Assembly: GCA_902812455.1 (NCBI GenBank)
Contig: CADDZH010000053.1
Location: forward strand, 1 to 34,285
DNA length: 34,285 bases
Reading direction: 5' to 3'
Source: Chloroflexota bacterium
Lineage (GTDB): Bacteria > Chloroflexota > Ktedonobacteria > Ktedonobacterales > Ktedonobacteraceae
How positions within the stretch are numbered: position 1 is the first letter of the stretch; the number at the start of each line of letters is the position of its first letter. The translations under genes were made by a program, and so were the position numbers. The notes beneath the pieces are model-generated. The model was not told the origin of the DNA. It saw only the letters and a program-made list of their open reading frames with translations, and made no database searches. Of the stretch, positions 1-8,240 are shown one piece after another.

Positions 1-1679
1 ATCTCTCATTCTTCACCTTTTCCATGCTGACCATCACCTTTGCCGAGAACTTGCTGGTGATGTTTGTCGGCTGGGAACTGGTGGGTCTCAGCTCCTACCT
101 GCTGATCGGTTACTGGTTTAACAAGCGGGCCAAGCCAGAGCCACCTGAGGGCCACTTCTTTTCTCCCAGCATCTCTAACGAGCCATACCAGCCGGTGAAC
201 CCCCAATTTGTTTCCAGGGAGGATCGCCTTTCTCCCGCCAGCGCCGCTATCGAGGCCTTCATCACGACGCGCGTTGGCGATACTGGCTTCATAATTGGGA
301 TCATGATCCTGTTTGCCGCCACCGGCACCTTCCAGTTCAGCCAGTTGGCAGTCAGTGTCACGCACATGAACAAATTCCTGCTGACTGCGGCTATGATTCT
401 CGTCTTTTGTGGCGCCATCGGGAAATCGGCCCAGGTGCCGCTCCACGTGTGGCTGCCCCCGGCGATGGAAGGCCCGACGCCCGTGAGCGCGCTGATCCAC
501 GCCGCAACCATGGTTGCTGCTGGCGTCTACATGGTATCGCGTACATTCCCGCTCTTCGCTGCGGCCTATCCTGCCGCGTTTGATGTTGTGGCATGGGTTG
601 GTGGCATTACTGCTCTCTTTGCAGCGCTTGTCGCCCTCGCACAGTACGACTTCAAGCGCGTGCTGGCTTTCTCAACGATCAGCCAGTTGGGCTACATGTT
701 TGTTGGCCTCGGCGTAGCCGGAACCACATACGGCCCAGGCCCCGGCATGTTCCACCTCTTTACGCACGGCTTCTTCAAAGCCCTGCTCTTCCTCGGCGCA
801 GGCAGCGTAATCCACGCCCTGCATCATGCCACCCACCAGGAAGTGCAGGATATGCGCAAAATGGGAGGCCTGGGTTCAAAAATGCCTATCACGGCTATCA
901 CCTGGCTGGTCGCAACGCTGTCGATCTCTGGCTTCCCCTTCTTTGCCGGCTTCTATAGTAAGGAAAGCATTATTGGCCTGGCTTTCGATCATGGCTACTA
1001 TGCTTTGTGGGCCATTACGCTCTTTACAGCAGGCTTAACAGCTTTCTACATGCTGCGCGCCTTTATTCTTGCCTTTGGCGGCAAGGGCGGCTCTTATGGC
1101 GGGCTGATCGGCGGCCCTTACCGGGGTGAACATGAAGAGAGGCTGGAGGAATCGTCAGGGCTATTCACCATCCCGCTGGTCTTGCTGGCAATCGCCTCTA
1201 TTGCCGCCGGTTACTGGTTCGGCATTTACAACTATATCCAGCCCAGTGCTCATCCATTTGACTTTAACGCGCTTTTGAGCGACTGGAAAACGTGGGTGGG
1301 CGTCGCCGTTTCATTAACCGGCCTTGGCTGGGCTTATACACTCTATACGCGATTCGAATTTGCGGCAATAGGAGCTTTCGTGGAGCGCCATGCAGCGCTG
1401 CGTGTCGCGCATCGCATCCTGTTGCGCAAATTTTACGTGGACGAATTCTATAACCTGCTTATCCGCTACGTCGTGCTGGGCGCCTGCCATGTGGCCCAGG
1501 CCTTCGATACCTACATCGTTGATGGCATCGTCAACGGCGTCGCTGAGCTTGTTACCGCGACGGGTCGCGACCTGCGGCGAGTCGAGACGGGTAGAGTGCA
1601 ATCATACATGGTGGGCTTCTTCGGCGGCGTTGCTGTCCTGGCAATCTTTGTGATTGTATTGATTACGTTTGTGAAGTAG
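1..1679 (+). CDS. nuoL: NADH-quinone oxidoreductase subunit L (5' end outside window)
   Basis: This is the large antiporter-like membrane subunit of respiratory complex I, which helps couple NADH or ferredoxin oxidation to proton translocation. The reading frame is open from the first bases, so the N-terminus is missing. The segment GWELVGLSSYLLIGYW near the start and the stretch GKSAQVPLHVWLPPAMEGP with the following VSALIHAATMVAAG are hallmark NuoL sequences. Many hydrophobic helices follow, and the C-terminal part has the expected long amphipathic region and a last helix ending in VLITFVK. A hydrophilic insertion of about 40 residues (roughly nt 120-240, rich in Pro, Glu, Ser) lies between LLIGYWF and AAIEAFITTRVGD, where usual NuoL proteins have a much shorter loop. 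It is followed by nuoM and nuoN in the standard order. The identification is firm. Confidence 0.97.
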   Translation, partial: LSFFTFSMLTITFAENLLVMFVGWELVGLSSYLLIGYWFNKRAKPEPPEGHFFSPSISNEPYQPVNPQFVSREDRLSPASAAIEAFITTRVGDTGFIIGIMILFAATGTFQFSQLAVSVTHMNKFLLTAAMILVFCGAIGKSAQVPLHVWLPPAMEGPTPVSALIHAATMVAAGVYMVSRTFPLFAAAYPAAFDVVAWVGGITALFAALVALAQYDFKRVLAFSTISQLGYMFVGLGVAGTTYGPGPGMFHLFTHGFFKALLFLGAGSVIHALHHATHQEVQDMRKMGGLGSKMPITAITWLVATLSISGFPFFAGFYSKESIIGLAFDHGYYALWAITLFTAGLTAFYMLRAFILAFGGKGGSYGGLIGGPYRGEHEERLEESSGLFTIPLVLLAIASIAAGYWFGIYNYIQPSAHPFDFNALLSDWKTWVGVAVSLTGLGWAYTLYTRFEFAAIGAFVERHAALRVAHRILLRKFYVDEFYNLLIRYVVLGACHVAQAFDTYIVDGIVNGVAELVTATGRDLRRVETGRVQSYMVGFFGGVAVLAIFVIVLITFVK

Positions 1680-1683
1680 GGCC

Positions 1684-1812
1684 CTGATTATGGGTTTTAA
1701 CAAAAGGATCCAGTACCAGTGATGACCGGGATGAAGGCCGATGAATCGGCGGTGGGCACGATAAATCGGCCCCTACATCATTGTTGGATAATTTTGTTGA
1801 TGTGCATTATCG
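1684..1812. repeat. MITE-like element, family 1 copy 1, in nuoL-nuoM gap
   Basis: The left end (CTGATTATG...AACAAAA) is an imperfect inverted match to the right end (AATTTTGTTGATGTGCATTATCGG, last bases near 1812). The interior at 1736-1777 carries the core module GGCCGATGAATCGG...CGATAAATCGGCCCCTACA. Two other elements of 127 and 129 bp with the same ends and core occur at 17362-17488 and 30744-30872. The copy fills most of the 151-bp space between nuoL and nuoM, whereas the nuoM-nuoN gap is only 25 bp, so it looks like an insertion into the operon. No coding capacity is seen. Confidence 0.75.
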
Positions 1813-1830
1813 GCCCAAGAGGATAAAGCT

Positions 1831-3450
1831 GTGATATTTACGAGTGATCTGACATGGATTATCTTCCTGCCGGTGCTGGGCGCGCTGGCGGTGATTATTA
1901 CGCCGAGAACGATGGCGCGCTGGTTGGGGCTGCTCTTTAGCGCCGCCACCTTTGCGCTTTCTGTGGCAATATTTGTGCGTATTGCTGCCAACGGCTACAA
2001 TTTCGGCGATCTCTACCATTTGCCGGATTATATTCACCTGCCCTGGATCAATATCTTGCTAGGGCCAATCCATTTCAGGATAGACTACTTCCTGGGCGTT
2101 GATGGCCTGAGCCTGCCCCTGGTCGCTCTCAACGCGCTCCTCACCATGCTCAGTATTATCGGTGGCTGGGAGAAGAACCGCGTCAAGGAGTATATGTCCT
2201 TGCTGCTCATCCTGGAAGCCGGCGTGATGGGCGTGTTCCTGTCGCTGGATCTGCTGCTCTTCTTCCTCTTCTGGGAAGTCGAGCTGGCCCCGATGTTCCT
2301 GCTGATAGGCATGTGGGGCTATGACACCCCGAAGCACGGCATGCCTGGGCGCATCTATTCTGCCTGGAAATTCCTGCTCTACACATTCTTTGGCAGCGTC
2401 TTCATGCTCATCGGCATCCTGGTGCTTTACTTCAGGGAGGGCGGCCTGACGGCAAGCATGCAATGCCTCTCGGCAACGACCATCACACCGGCTATGCAAT
2501 GCCCTTTCCCAACGCCGCATATCCTGACAGGAAGCACGCTCATACTGGGCATCCCCATCACGCTCCAGTTGCTCACCTTCTTACTGGTTTTCCTGGCCTT
2601 TGCCATCAAGATACCGATGTTTCCGTTCCATACGTGGCTACCCGATGCGCATACCGATGCGCCGACCGAGGTGAGTGTGATCCTGGCCGGTATTCTGCTC
2701 AAGATGGGAGGCTATGGCCTGATCCGCATCTGCCTGGGGCTTTTCCCGGCAGGGGCGCATGAATTCGCCGGCTGGTTGGCCGTCCTTGCAGCCATTAATA
2801 TCCTGTATGGCGCTGGCATCACCCTGGTGCAGTCCGATATGAAGAGGCTTATCGCCTATTCGAGCGTGAGCCATATGGGTGTTGTGCTGCTCGGCGTGGC
2901 AGCCGCGGCTGGCAGTGGGGCAGACACAGCTTTCCGCATGGCAGCGTTGACAGGCGCAACCGTTCAGTTGATCAGTCACGGCCTGATTACCGGCTTGCTC
3001 TTCTTCTGTGTCGGTGTGATCTCCGATCACGCCCATACACGCGAAATTGCTGTTTTCGGCGGTATTGCCAGGAGAATGCCTTTGCTGGCAACGCTCTTTA
3101 CTTTTGCAGGGCTGGCATCGCTTGGCCTGCCCGGCCTGGCAGGCTTTGTGGCAGAGTATATGGCCTTCACGGGCAGCTATAAGATCTGGCCGACGGTCAC
3201 CATCTTCTCCGTCTTTACCATGATCCTCACCTGCGCCTACCTGCTCTGGATGCTCAAGCGCGTCTTCTACGGCCCATTCAATACGCGCTGGAACCACCTC
3301 TTTGACGCTACCTTGCGCGAGACCATTCCATTGGTCTCGCTGTCGGCCTTCATCGTGTTTGTCGGCATCTACCCTGCATTTCTGATCAGTATTCTCACTC
3401 CCACCCTGACCCAGCTTGTACATGTGGCAGGGGTGGCCATTCATCCATAG
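1831..3450 (+). CDS. nuoM: NADH-quinone oxidoreductase subunit M
   Basis: This is the second antiporter-like membrane subunit of complex I. The protein has 539 residues, about the usual size. Typical features are the FFLFWEVELAPMFLLIGMWG segment with the conserved membrane glutamate, and AFAIKIPMFPFHTWLPDAHTDAP with the conserved lysine, followed by SVILAGILLKMGGYG. A hydrophilic loop with CLSATTITPAMQCPFPTP precedes the latter and is longer than in many homologues. The start is GTG at 1831 with AAGAGGA at 1817-1823 as ribosome binding site; no better in-frame start lies upstream because the repeat element ends at 1812. The gene belongs with nuoL and nuoN in one transcription unit. Confidence 0.97.
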   Translation: MIFTSDLTWIIFLPVLGALAVIITPRTMARWLGLLFSAATFALSVAIFVRIAANGYNFGDLYHLPDYIHLPWINILLGPIHFRIDYFLGVDGLSLPLVALNALLTMLSIIGGWEKNRVKEYMSLLLILEAGVMGVFLSLDLLLFFLFWEVELAPMFLLIGMWGYDTPKHGMPGRIYSAWKFLLYTFFGSVFMLIGILVLYFREGGLTASMQCLSATTITPAMQCPFPTPHILTGSTLILGIPITLQLLTFLLVFLAFAIKIPMFPFHTWLPDAHTDAPTEVSVILAGILLKMGGYGLIRICLGLFPAGAHEFAGWLAVLAAINILYGAGITLVQSDMKRLIAYSSVSHMGVVLLGVAAAAGSGADTAFRMAALTGATVQLISHGLITGLLFFCVGVISDHAHTREIAVFGGIARRMPLLATLFTFAGLASLGLPGLAGFVAEYMAFTGSYKIWPTVTIFSVFTMILTCAYLLWMLKRVFYGPFNTRWNHLFDATLRETIPLVSLSAFIVFVGIYPAFLISILTPTLTQLVHVAGVAIHP

Positions 3451-3475
3451 GTAGAAGGGAGGGAAAGGAGTTTTT

Positions 3476-5029
3476 ATGAATCAGCCAATTGTTGCCGGTG
3501 ATCTGTACCTGCTATCGCCAGAGTGGTCGCTCACGCTGGTAGCCCTGGTGGTCATACTGGTTGATCTATTTGTCAAAAAGCGCGCCGTGACGGTTACGGT
3601 GGCGTTCGTTGGCCTGTTTATTCCAGCCGCTCTGGCTATCTCGCAGGCGGTCACTCTCTCAGGGACTCATCACGCCTTCTTCCATATGCTGGTGATCGAC
3701 CAGTACGCCATCTTCTTTGAGATCGTGTTCCTGATCATTGCCGCCGTGATGATCATGGCTTCCTACAGCTATATGGGCAAATATGTCAGGGCTGACGGTG
3801 AATTTTACGCGCTCCTGCTTTTCTCTGTGACCGGCATGATGCTGCTGGCAAGCACAAGCGAACTGATCTCCCTGTATATCTCGCTGGAGCTAACCAGCTT
3901 CCCGCTTTATGTCATGGCCGGCCTGATTCGCACGAGCGAGAAATCGGCGGAAGCGTCCGTCAAGTATGTGCTGTTGGGGGCCATGTCCTCGGCAATCCTA
4001 CTCTACGGTTTCGCGCTTCTCTATGGCCTGACAGGTACAACCGATCTGGCGAGTATCGCCAGCATCATTAAGAGCGGCATCCATACGGGAAACGTGATCA
4101 CCTCGCTGCAGGGTAACTTTATGGAGCTGGTGGCCTGCATAGCAGTTTTGGCCGGTTTCGGCTTCAAAATCTCGGCGGTTCCGTTTCATATGTGGGCGCC
4201 AGATATCTACGAGGGAGCACCAACCCCGGCCACAGCGTTTTTCTCGGTTGGTTCCAAGGCGGCGGGCTTTGCCGGGTTGATCCGCATCTTCATCGATGGA
4301 GGTGTCGGGCAGGTCAACCTTGCAGCGCTGGTCACAGTGATCTCGATTGTGGCCATCCTCACCATGACGCTGGGTAACTTCGTTGCCGCCGTGCAGACCA
4401 ATGTCAAGCGCATGATGGCTTACTCCAGCATTGCCCAGGCCGGCTATATTCTCGTCGGTTTCACTGCCAGCTTTGCCGGGAACAGCTCGATTGGCAATGC
4501 TGCTGTCCTGTTCTTTATCCTCGTCTATGTGCTGACAAACCTGGGCGCATTCTCCGGCATCATTGCACTGGCGAACGCGACGGGCGGTGAGCGCATCGAG
4601 GATTTCCGGGGATTGGCCAGACGAGCGCCGCTGCTCAGCGCGGGTACCGCACTGTGCTTGCTTTCTCTGGGTGGTATACCGCCGATGGCAGGATTCATGA
4701 GCAAGGTCTTTATCTTCCTGGCTGCGCTGGGACAGGGGGAAACGCTGATCGGCCAGGGGCAGGTGTTAACGGGCACCTGGTTGATCGTCCTGGTGGTGGT
4801 CGCCCTCATCAATACTATCGTCTCCCTGGTCTACTATGGCCGGGTGGTGAAAGCTATGTACTTTGATGCGCCGCTCAAGGAAGAGCACATCGTTACGCCG
4901 CTTGGCCTCGGCTCATCCATTGCGCTGACCACAGCAGCGCTGATCGTGATCACGTTCATAGCCCAGGTGATTCTGGCGCTGGCCAGCCCGGCAGCCACGA
5001 GCCTGCTTGCATTTCTGGCGGGGAGGTAG
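3476..5029 (+). CDS. nuoN: NADH-quinone oxidoreductase subunit N
   Basis: This is the third antiporter-like membrane subunit of complex I, 517 residues with about 14 hydrophobic segments. Family hallmarks are LYISLELTSFPLYVMAG, VKYVLLGAMSSAILLYG, and GFKISAVPFHMWAPDIYEGA followed by PTPATAFFSVGSKAAG. The start ATG at 3476 has a strong AAGGAG at 3465-3470. It lies 25 bp after nuoM, which supports co-transcription. It ends 11 bp from the convergent stop of the nucleotidyltransferase-fold gene; no hairpin plus T-run terminator is visible between the two. Confidence 0.97.
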   Translation: MNQPIVAGDLYLLSPEWSLTLVALVVILVDLFVKKRAVTVTVAFVGLFIPAALAISQAVTLSGTHHAFFHMLVIDQYAIFFEIVFLIIAAVMIMASYSYMGKYVRADGEFYALLLFSVTGMMLLASTSELISLYISLELTSFPLYVMAGLIRTSEKSAEASVKYVLLGAMSSAILLYGFALLYGLTGTTDLASIASIIKSGIHTGNVITSLQGNFMELVACIAVLAGFGFKISAVPFHMWAPDIYEGAPTPATAFFSVGSKAAGFAGLIRIFIDGGVGQVNLAALVTVISIVAILTMTLGNFVAAVQTNVKRMMAYSSIAQAGYILVGFTASFAGNSSIGNAAVLFFILVYVLTNLGAFSGIIALANATGGERIEDFRGLARRAPLLSAGTALCLLSLGGIPPMAGFMSKVFIFLAALGQGETLIGQGQVLTGTWLIVLVVVALINTIVSLVYYGRVVKAMYFDAPLKEEHIVTPLGLGSSIALTTAALIVITFIAQVILALASPAATSLLAFLAGR

Positions 5030-5040
5030 TTCCAGGGCCC

Positions 5041-5886
5041 CTACAGGCCGGCATCTTCGAGGGCTTGTTGTAAAAGATCGGCAACATCCAGCACGATGGC
5101 CCATCTTTGAAGATAGGCCACATCGAGATTGGCGCCTTGCACTTTGAGCACGCCGAGCACATCGTTCCACTGGCGATCCGATACTTCGCCGCCCATCTTA
5201 TACCATTCCAATTTATGCAGAATAGTATCTTCCGGCGAAGCCATGTAAAAAGGGCGGGCTCCCTCAACCAGCGTTTCTTTTCGCATCCTGCGGAACTCTT
5301 CCTGATCAAATAAGCGGGCCTTCGGTATGAATATATCGACCTTCAGCATAGTGCCAAAGTGGATGGCGTTAAACGATGCTCTTCGCCTGATGGCATCCCT
5401 GACTGCATCCGCGTCGATGTAATAATCCGGCTCAAGGCGCTTCACCAGAGGCTGGACGTGCTCCAATTTCAGATCGGCAACAATATCAAGGCTACTACTC
5501 GCACTAATGCTCCCATAAAATGAGCTGGCAACAGATCCGCCGATGTGATAATTTATGCCGAGGTCTTCTAAAGCTTCGATAATGGGCGTCATTGCAGTAA
5601 CTACAAGCTCTATATTTGATTCCTTCACTGCTTTTTCCCCTTTTGCCAATACCTCTCGTAGCCTATCTGCTAGCGCTTGTCCATAGTTATTGGCAACAAA
5701 GATTAACCTGACCTCTTCTTCGCTCGCCTGTGGATGCCGTTTGCGAATACCCTGCTTATTGATTCCTATGAGGAATTGGCTCCAGGCCTGTAAAAGAGCA
5801 AATCGCTTGCTGATCGGCGCCTTTCGGATGAGTTCTATCTGTACGCGTTCTGCTTCGGGGCTGGTGTCTATCGATTGTGTTCTCAT
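5041..5886 (-). CDS. Nucleotidyltransferase-fold protein fused to a small helical domain
   Basis: The C-terminal two thirds (about residues 95-281) resembles small proteins of the AbiEii/minimal nucleotidyltransferase superfamily. It has GGS at 116-118, then SLDIVADL (D134, D138) and KVDIFIPK (D184), in the order expected for the nucleotidyltransferase acidic residues. It ends with ILHKLEWYKMGGEVSDRQW and DVLGVLKVQG, a familiar tail of this group. Residues 1-80 (EAERVQIELIRKAPISKRFALL, IRKRHPQASEEEVRL) resemble a separate short protein that is often the upstream neighbour of such nucleotidyltransferases in Chloroflexota and Cyanobacteria, so this looks like a fusion of the pair; that rests on memory of the family and needs a search. 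It starts 6 bp after the kinase gene stop, so the two are probably co-transcribed. Substrate is unknown; a toxin or antitoxin role is possible but not shown. Confidence 0.72.
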   Translation of the reverse strand: MRTQSIDTSPEAERVQIELIRKAPISKRFALLQAWSQFLIGINKQGIRKRHPQASEEEVRLIFVANNYGQALADRLREVLAKGEKAVKESNIELVVTAMTPIIEALEDLGINYHIGGSVASSFYGSISASSSLDIVADLKLEHVQPLVKRLEPDYYIDADAVRDAIRRRASFNAIHFGTMLKVDIFIPKARLFDQEEFRRMRKETLVEGARPFYMASPEDTILHKLEWYKMGGEVSDRQWNDVLGVLKVQGANLDVAYLQRWAIVLDVADLLQQALEDAGL

Positions 5887-5892
5887 CGTTGA

Positions 5893-8013
5893 TCACCCAT
5901 GGTACGTCACCCACTGGATTTGCAAGTTATAGCCATAACTCACTACCAGGACTTTAGCATAATTGCCATCGGTGGTGTGAACAGCAAACACATCGCCGTT
6001 CACGAGCTGGTTTGTGGAGTCGTCATTGCCATCAATGGAGTTTGTGCTATAGCTTTCGTCCTGCAACTGGTCAAAGGTGATCGAATTAAAATCCACGACG
6101 CCCAGGTTCACAATCTCTGCGCCATTGATCGGATCCATGGTGCGCACGGTACTGGTATGCTGATCCCAGAAGACATCGGCTTCTGATGTAGAAGTTTGCT
6201 GGCCCTGGTCGAAATCGAACTCGTAGGTTCCCTGTATGGTACCAGAACTACTTGAAATGATGGGATGGGCAGCGGTTGCCGTGGCTGTAGCATTCGCGTT
6301 AGCCTGGGCTGTGGCTGTGGCGTTGGCATTGATATTGTTCTGGGTAGCGGCTGTTGCTGTGGCATCGGCGCTATTTTGCGCGTTCACGGTTGCGCTGGCC
6401 TGGGCATTGGCAGTGGCCGTAGCTTGAGAACTGTTGAGAGAGGAGTTGGTGGCCTGGGCGATAGCTGTGGCGGTTTGAGCAGTCAAGGTGCCATTGCTCT
6501 GGAACGTGGCCGTAGCATTGTTCGCCAGGGCTGTTGCGGTGGCATTGCTATTGTTAGCAGAAGAGTTGACATAAGAGGAATAAAGGATGAATCCTGCGCC
6601 TCCCAGGATGAGTAAAATGACCAGGGCAATAGTCAGTATGATCAGGGCTGAGGGAGTTCTGCGTCGTGGAGGTGGTTGAGGGCCTTGAGAGCCGGCCACG
6701 CTTTCATCGTAGAACAGCGTTCTCCCATCGGAAGGCGGTGGTGGCATGATTCTGTTGCCTGCAGGCCTCTCGCTATGGCTTAAAATAGTAGGCATGCCGC
6801 TCATAACCGTTCTTCCACCAGCCAGATAAGCGGTAGGCTCCTCTTCCTGGAGTGCTTTATCCCCGCCTGCAGGCAGCGTGGCATATTCTGAGTCGCCGGG
6901 CGCAATGTTCACCGTAATGAGCATGGGGATGACGGCACCGGCTCCGCTCCCGGAAGGGTCGCGGCCTTGAACCTTGATAACCTGGTTATTGTGAACACCT
7001 GCCGGAAGCTCCACCCGTACTTTGCGCCCGTTTGCCAGAGTCAGCGTGCGACTCGTACCATTGATAGCCTCAGCATTGCTAATGGCCAGTGCTGCCTGGA
7101 TAGGGGCCTCTGCCTGTACTCCTTGTGGCTGCACAATAGTTGAGCCAGCGCTCACCACTGCCTTCTGGAAAGCATCAGCGAAGGCTGCAACGGTAGGAAA
7201 ACGATTTTCGGCCTTCTTTGCCATCGCTCTGAGCACTACTGCATCGATATCTTCATGGAGAGCAGGATTCACGCTGCTGAGCGGCAATGGTGCTACATTG
7301 AAGTGCTGGAACATCATCTGGCTGGGGCCACCCTCAAAGGGAGGACGCCCGGTTAGTAGTTGATAGGTCATCACTGCGAGGGAGTATTGATCGGATGCCG
7401 GAACAGGATTGCCTTCCCATTGTTCCGGGGCCATGTAGATAGGGGTGCCACGAATGGCCTGGCTGGAGCCTGAAGTACCTAGCGTCAATTTGGCGATGCC
7501 AAAATCAGCGAGGAGGAGATCGGGAAGCCGCGAGCCGGTGCGCCGCAGCAAGAAATTTTGGGGCTTGACATCCTGGTGAATGATCCCGTTATCATGCGCA
7601 TGCTGGAGGGCATCAGCCGCCTGCCGCACAACATGCGCAACATCCTCCGCAGGCAGGATAGCGTTTTCGCTGTGCTGCTGTATCCAGGTAGCAAGCGAGC
7701 CGTCGGGACAATAAGGCATAACCATGTAGGCCAGTAACGTTCCATTTACCTTTTCCTCGCCGAAATCGAAGAGAGGCAAGATATTCGGATGATTGAGCCG
7801 GGCGATAGCTTTGGCTTCCCGTTCAAAAAGGCGGGAGGCCTCCTGGCTACCAATAGAGGAACCAGAATAAGGCACAGCCTCGGTGCGAATAACTTTGATC
7901 GCGACCTGCCGGTTGATGCGGGTATCATCCACAAGATAGACTTCTCCCATGCTTCCACTACCCAATGGCCGCAGGACACGATAACGGCCTTGTTGCAGGG
8001 TCTCAAGTGGCAT
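5893..8013 (-). CDS. Transmembrane Ser/Thr protein kinase with Ala/Thr/Asn-rich stalk
   Basis: Residues about 10-285 form a Hanks-type kinase: GSGSMGEVY glycine loop (18-26), catalytic Lys40 in VAIKVI, HQDVKPQN (146-153) with Asp148, DFG at 170-172 and APE at 195-197. The catalytic loop is HQD rather than HRD, so it is a non-RD kinase. Residues about 318-372 contain VRVELPAGVHNNQVIKVQG, which resembles the C-terminal beta domain of DnaJ. A proline-rich stretch and an arginine cluster precede one membrane helix at about 455-480. Outside follows a low-complexity Ala/Thr/Asn stalk (about 483-588) and a beta-rich C-terminal domain of about 115 residues that is not recognised. The layout suggests a sensor kinase whose outer domain perceives a signal. 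The start ATG at 8013 has GCGAGG upstream. The downstream nucleotidyltransferase-fold gene is 6 bp away. Confidence 0.92.
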   Translation of the reverse strand: MPLETLQQGRYRVLRPLGSGSMGEVYLVDDTRINRQVAIKVIRTEAVPYSGSSIGSQEASRLFEREAKAIARLNHPNILPLFDFGEEKVNGTLLAYMVMPYCPDGSLATWIQQHSENAILPAEDVAHVVRQAADALQHAHDNGIIHQDVKPQNFLLRRTGSRLPDLLLADFGIAKLTLGTSGSSQAIRGTPIYMAPEQWEGNPVPASDQYSLAVMTYQLLTGRPPFEGGPSQMMFQHFNVAPLPLSSVNPALHEDIDAVVLRAMAKKAENRFPTVAAFADAFQKAVVSAGSTIVQPQGVQAEAPIQAALAISNAEAINGTSRTLTLANGRKVRVELPAGVHNNQVIKVQGRDPSGSGAGAVIPMLITVNIAPGDSEYATLPAGGDKALQEEEPTAYLAGGRTVMSGMPTILSHSERPAGNRIMPPPPSDGRTLFYDESVAGSQGPQPPPRRRTPSALIILTIALVILLILGGAGFILYSSYVNSSANNSNATATALANNATATFQSNGTLTAQTATAIAQATNSSLNSSQATATANAQASATVNAQNSADATATAATQNNINANATATAQANANATATATAAHPIISSSSGTIQGTYEFDFDQGQQTSTSEADVFWDQHTSTVRTMDPINGAEIVNLGVVDFNSITFDQLQDESYSTNSIDGNDDSTNQLVNGDVFAVHTTDGNYAKVLVVSYGYNLQIQWVTYHG

Positions 8014-8240
8014 ATACTAACCTCGCTTGCTCATCGTGTATATTGATGCACGCCCTAAAACAACATTTATTCGCACCACTTCACGTGAAACATCCGTGCA
8101 TTGAGTATAGCATTGTTTTGCTCAACTGTACAGGTGTGGATAGCAAGGAACCCTGTCCAAGAGGACAGGTAAGCAGCCAGGAACTTTATGATACAATAAT
8201 AAGCCATGAATTCTGAAAAAGCATTAGAAAGAAGATGTGT
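8014..8240. promoter_or_regulatory. Divergent intergenic region with an inverted repeat
   Basis: This region separates the kinase and the exporter and must hold both promoters. A perfect 7-bp inverted repeat with a 4-nt loop, CCTGTCC-AAGA-GGACAGG, lies at 8152-8169. Its location about 70 nt before the exporter start fits an operator, but a hairpin in a leader is also possible. No convincing -35/-10 pair was assigned. Confidence 0.35.

Noticed and set aside
6236..6615. Ala/Val/Gly-rich frames antisense to the kinase stalk and regular ATA/ACA-like triplets resembling a repeat array
   Set aside because: They follow from the low-complexity Ala/Thr/Asn coding of the kinase stalk; spacing is irregular and there is no CRISPR-type repeat-spacer structure.
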